Part shown: piece after piece, positions 59,105 through 64,000 of the stretch
Layout of the letters: each line of letters begins with the position of its first letter
Numbering within the stretch: the stretch's first letter is position 1
NCBI RefSeq assembly: GCF_033439725.1
Contig: NW_026944383.1
Span: 5,456,001-5,520,000, forward strand
From: Neurospora tetraspora
Taxonomy: Eukaryota; Ascomycota; Sordariomycetes; Sordariales; Sordariaceae
Direction: 5' to 3'
Length of the DNA: 64,000 nt
Program-made: the position numbers and the translations under genes
The notes under the pieces: model-generated
What the model was told of the DNA's origin: nothing
The model's database searches: none
Seen by the model: the letters and a program-made list of their open reading frames with translations, nothing else

Positions 59105-62100
59105 CACCCCCTTAGATTTAGTATATAAACTACGCCAAATCTACCCAAATATACCCTAAAATATCCTAAAATCCTTCTAAAACTAACTAGAAATAATATT
59201 ATTCTCAAATTACTTCCTCGTTACAATAGCTTTCAAACTTTTACTCGTAAGAATTTTACTTTATTACACTTACCGTTACACTTACCGATTCGTTACCCGA
59301 ATCCTCCTTTACAAAATCCTCCATACCCTTTAAACGGCCTACAACAATATCTCCGCTATTAAATTCTCGCAATTAAATTTATAACCGCTATAACTCTACG
59401 AATCCAAATTACTCTATAAATCTCAAATATACTACGGGAAGGAAATTCTTTATAAAGCTATCTACAATTTACTCCTTAATAAGTACATAAATTATATCTA
59501 CTAACTTCCTCTCTTATACTTACTTTAACCAATATTTACATACATTAACGTACTTAAATTTAATTACAAACCGAACTCCCTCCTTTACAACAAATTATAT
59601 TATCTATTTATTATTATAACCTATAGGCGTAGCCTCTTAATTTTCGAATCCTAAAGTAAATTCGTTAAAGAAACGGCGGACGTAAATTACCTCCTTAATT
59701 CCTTAATTAAAAGATAATGATTTAACCTTTATAAATAAAATTATAATTATATCTTATTTATTAGTAGGCCAATTAATAATAGCGCCTAATAATTTAAATA
59801 TAAATACTTGTAAACTCGTTCGATTAAGAGAATTATCTATAAATAAAGAATTAATTATAATATAGAAATCCTAACGGTTTTTACTACCTAATTGAAAACT
59901 ATAATTTTAAATTATTAGAAAGTAAAAGAATACTCTAATTATAATTACGTAATATACTAAATTAAGGTTTGAATTAAATCGAACGAATCTAGAGACCGAG
60001 AAGGCTACGTTTAGTCGCAACGTAATAATAATATAAAGAATCGAACTAATTTTAACTTAATATATATAAATCTCGTACGGGGCTACGTTATCTTAATAAA
60101 ATAAGAGTTCTTTCCTAATTATAGGCGTAGAGTACAACTTCTTTATACGTTTAACCTTCTCTACGATCTTCTAAATATAGTTGCGCTATAATAATTAAAT
60201 TAATTTCTTCTCTCGGTCTCGAATAATCTCGATACTTAGAAACTATTTTAGTAGCTCTCTACCTATTAGCTAATACTTTCTCTCTATAGCGGCCACTACC
60301 CCTTTAATTATAATAATCTCTTTATCCCTATATTTATAAGTAAAAATAATATTATTAACGTAGAAGAAGAAGAATATATTATTTTTAGTTAAAATACTAA
60401 ATTCTATAAAGAGAAGGTTTATACTTATAATTATAAAGGTCTTAATAAATTCCTACTACTAAAAGAATGGAGATTTCTATAGACTATATAATGCGTATAA
60501 TAATTAAAATATTTAACCTTTCTCAATATACTTAGGGGGAACCCTTATAAATATTACCTTATCGAATATAGGATTAATAAAGGCGTTCTTCACATCGTAA
60601 TAAATCAAATCGAAATTAAAATAAATAACTATACTTATTAGGATAAAAAACGACCTAATAATTAAAATTATTATATATATTTTATATACGCTATCTTTAA
60701 ACTACTAATCCCTACGTATAATTAAATATACTTTATATTTAGAAAACCGGCCGTTTTAATCGAACTTATAAATATATACCCACATCGAATCGAATATCTT
60801 ATTATCTCCTACTTCCTTAATACTAACCTACTTCTAAAATTTCTTATCCTTATACTCATCTAGGTATTCCTTCTTTATAACTTTAAAGAATTTTCTAAAA
60901 GAATAAAAATTAAAAATACTATAGTATTCTAAATGAGGTAGGAAATTAATTCGATAGAAAGGTCCTTAATATACCCTTTACTCTAGAATAATTAATAATT
61001 TCCCTTATTATTTTTAATTTAGGATTATAGTCGGAATCAATATTAATACCCCTCTCTCTCATCTCCTCTAAAAAAATTTAATCTACGACCTTATCTCCCT
61101 AAAATCCTACTAATCGATTACCCTTTGCGAATAAAAACAACGCGGCCTAATAAAAGTATTAATCCATAATTAATTATAAATCTTCGTTAGAACAAAAAAA
61201 AAAGTTATTAGAAACGCGGCTAAGCTTTCAAGAAGTATAGGGAAATAGCCCTCTTCTTTATCCTTTAAATTCAAAATCGTATTCCAAAAATCCAACGACA
61301 ATTATACAAATAGCGATAGTAAGGACTCCAAAAATCCTTATAATATTTCTAAACCTATTTATAATTATATTTCTAATACCTACGGGACCTCCAAAAATCT
61401 AAATTGCGTCTATATTTCTAAAGACCCTAATTCCTCCTCTTCCCCTAATATATTCTCGGTCTCGATAAGAAAATCTTAAACAACAGGGCTAAAACCTCCG
61501 TCATCTATAATAAATATAGCTTCAACCTATAGGACATCTACTTATATAATATTTATTTAATAAAAATCTTTTAATTATATAACCAACTCTTTAAAGGAAA
61601 TATTAAAAGCATTATAAATTTCTTTAATATTACTACTAAAAAGACCTCATTTTTATTAAATATAATATTTCGTATAATAATAATAGAATTAATATAAAGA
61701 TTTCAAATCCTATAAATATTCGTTAATTAGTATCCAACTGAATAGCCAACCTAAGTACGGTCTTTAAACTTTATTAATTTATTCAATTCTTTTATAATTT
61801 CTATTATAAAAATACAAATTTTATAACTATATATTTTAAAGTATATAATAATAAGGGAGGGATTTAATAGAGGAATAATACCGTCTCTAAATTAATAATA
61901 CGTTTTGAATCGGTCTTAAAGAAATTTCTAAGGATATTCCGCCTTACGAATTAAATTATACAAATATATAATTATTTTAATAATTTCTATTTATAATCCG
62001 TAAAGAATATTTGTATTTAATTGTATTACCGTACCCTTAATTTTAATTACACTCCCTAAATATTCTACGCCGCCGTTTTAAATTTATACATAAAACGCTA

Positions 62101-64000
62101 AAGGCTCGATACTAATTCTTTTTACAATAAATTAAATAATAATCTTCTTTCTACTAATTATTTTATTATCGTATTTAACTACCCGAAGTACAATCTAATA
62201 TTAAATTTACAACCCTATACAAAAGGATTCCAAATAAGTAATAATAAATTCAGCTTCTCTATTATCCAAATAATATACTTAAATGAATCTAAATTATTAA
62301 TTTATAATTATTATTAAACTTAAAATATTTCTAACCCCCTATATTTACTTCTTTATAAAAAAAGAAATCCATAATTAATCGTAACTTAAAGCCCTCTAAA
62401 TAATTGCAAACTTTTCTACGTACTTAGCGCTTCAATTTAACCTTAGTATATAGTTCGTAATATACTATATCCGGTCCTTTAAATCGTATGCTATATTTTT
62501 ACTCCATTAATTTAATTAAAATCTCGGGTCCCGGGTAACCAAATCGAAATTACTAAGGAAAGAGCTTACCCTCTTAAAACTTCTACTTAATATAATTTAT
62601 ATACTATATAGTAAAAAAATATTCGTTAATACTATTCTATAAAAGGATATATTCTAAAATAAATTATTTATATTTAGAAAAGATATAATAAATAAAGGAG
62701 TCTATAAAGCGGGAACGTAAGCAATTATTTTTATAATCCTAATAAATTTATTCATTTTCGAATTATTTTAAAGAAACGAGGTTATAAATTATACCTAATA
62801 CTAAAACGACGTTAAAGAGCTAAAACTCTCTATCTCTATCGTCGTCTTAAACTATAATTATAATAATACTATACCCCTTTATAGGAATCTACTTATTTCC
62901 CGCCTATATACAATTACTAATATTTAAAAGGGTAAAATCTTCGAAGTAATTAACCTTATTAAAAATATATATTATTATACTTAAATTAAAGATTACAAAA
63001 TCTCTTAATAAGTATATAATATTATATCTTACCATAAGTATTAAAAAAACTACTTTTATTTACCCGGCGATTATAAAATTAATTATCTTAATCCTTATTG
63101 TCCTACTACGTTCGTAGATAATTAACGGCCTCTTTAAGTATTTTATCCTTTTTTTAAATTAGTATATATACGCTTTTTAATAATAAAATTTTCGATCTAA
63201 CCTTTATAGGCTAATTATAATTTAATGTAGTAATATTTATCCAAATTATAGCCCGGCTACTTATAAAGCCTATATAAGGATTAATATAATCGTTTATTTA
63301 TTAATAGGGACGAAGAGGAAATATATTTATTCTTATTAATATTTTTCCTAAATTTACCGTTTTTACCTATACCCTCTCCCCGTCTCTCTACTTCTAAGCT
63401 AAGGTTTTATTCGTCGTTAGGAACGTCCTCTTTAGCAAACTCACCGCCTAATATAACTATAAACGTAACATCTTTAAATAAAAGGGCGTAACCCTTTTCC
63501 TAAATAATATTCGCTATTACTACCTTATAAAAATCTTTAGTTACAATACAAAAAAAAGATTTTAAAATTAAAATTTCTCTTAATCTCCTTATTATACTGG
63601 AACTAATAATTGTCTACCTAAGTAATATAAGGACTCGACCTTATAATTATATAGAATTCTAAGAACTATAAATCTAATTTATTTATTCTAATAATTCCTC
63701 TAATAATATAAAGCGCTATAGCTGCCTTCTAATAAAAGGTCCAATTATACTAATTATAATTAATTCTACTAAGGGGCTTAATATTAATAAATTTAATTCG
63801 GGCGAACTTCTTTACCTTCTAATCGTTAAAAGCAATAGACTTATTAAAATTATCGTACTACTTATATAAATTAATACATTTAATAAAATTAATCTTCCAA
63901 TAATTATCTCCAATAGTTTTAAATATTTAGCGATTTAATATAGTCTTTTTAATACCCAAATTAGAAAAGATCTTAACCTCTACACGCTAATCCAATTTCT
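59105..64000 (-). mobile_element. RIP-mutated Ty1/copia retrotransposon interior, truncated by the window edge
   Basis: Nearly 5 kb is strongly AT-rich, dominated by TA/AT dinucleotides and full of stop codons in all frames, the look of repeat-induced point mutation. Traces of a copia reverse transcriptase survive on the minus strand: DVKNAFIN at about 60597-60574, followed by FIRVPPKYI, and then FFFYVNNIIFTY around 60371-60336. The catalytic pair normally YVDD reads YVNN, explained by two G-to-A changes at TpG sites (CpA on the other strand), the RIP context. RNase H should lie toward 59.3-60.0 kb and integrase/gag toward 61.5-64 kb, but I could not read these. The element continues beyond the window, so the 5' LTR is not seen. 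It is dead. Confidence 0.85.
60351..60600 (-). pseudogene. remnant of copia reverse transcriptase
   Basis: The best-preserved coding trace in the AT-rich block. The minus strand reads YDVKNAFINPIFDKVIF and, about 200 bases further, YVNN at 60362-60351. Spacing and order match the fingers/palm of copia-family reverse transcriptases. Aspartates of the active site are lost and the frame is interrupted, so no function is possible. Confidence 0.75.

Noticed and set aside
59105-64000. Centromere or AT-rich replication origin as an explanation for the AT-rich block
   Set aside because: Recognisable reverse-transcriptase motifs with RIP-type changes and an adjoining polypurine tract and LTR explain the block as a dead retrotransposon.

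Overview
The window looks like euchromatic DNA from a filamentous ascomycete of the Sordariales, most likely Neurospora or a very close relative. The evidence is: genes split by short introns (about 48-340 nt) with GTAAGT/GTGAGT-type donors; best family matches to Neurospora proteins, including a HAK-type K+ transporter and a cAMP-receptor-like GPCR (gene order agrees with my memory of the gpr-1 to hak-1 interval of N. crassa, which I could not check); and an AT-rich block from about 59.1 kb to the right edge that has the look of repeat-induced point mutation (RIP).

Layout, left to right. 1-4296: gene-poor. 4297-6878 (+): flavin monooxygenase fused to a DUF6314 domain. 6879-10942: long gene-free leader. 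10943-13254 (+): seven-helix cAMP-receptor-like GPCR. 14443-15741 (-): DUF3669 protein, with a 21-nt minisatellite at its 3' end. 16593-19087 (-): dynamin/Mx-like GTPase. 20168-23112 (+): CSC1/DUF221 stress-gated cation channel. 23591-27814 (-): meiotic MutS homologue MSH4. 28288-31049 (-): HAK potassium transporter. 34030-35778 (-): branched-chain aminotransferase. 37359-40328 (-): trehalose-phosphate synthase complex subunit of the TSL1/TPS3 type. 40329-46807: 6.5 kb without a convincing gene. 46808-48548 (-): ribosome assembly factor RSA4/Notchless. 49822-52277 (-): Ca2+/H+ exchanger. 53095-56416 (-): hydantoinase/oxoprolinase-DUF917 fusion. 57509-58574 (+): NAD(P)-dependent reductase with an apparent frameshift. 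58764-58933: a small inverted-repeat (MITE-like) element. 58940-64000: 3' LTR and heavily mutated interior of a Ty1/copia retrotransposon on the minus strand, running off the window.

There is no operon-like or cluster logic. The genes are housekeeping, signalling and transport genes in mixed orientation. Ion homeostasis is over-represented (K+ transporter, stress-gated channel, Ca2+/H+ exchanger) along with osmotic or stress metabolism (trehalose). The divergent promoter between the hydantoinase and the reductase holds a perfect inverted pair of GATA sites, which may point to nitrogen control.

I did not find a clearly new biological system. The items most worth a second look are the FMO-DUF6314 fusion, the TSL1-like subunit with an altered phosphatase motif, the frameshifted reductase beside the heterochromatic block, the inverted-repeat element at the RIP border, the apparently un-mutated LTR next to a mutated interior, and the tandem duplication of the MSH4 3' end. 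Exon coordinates were derived by eye from splice consensus, reading-frame continuity and protein-family continuity, so they are models rather than transcript-supported structures.
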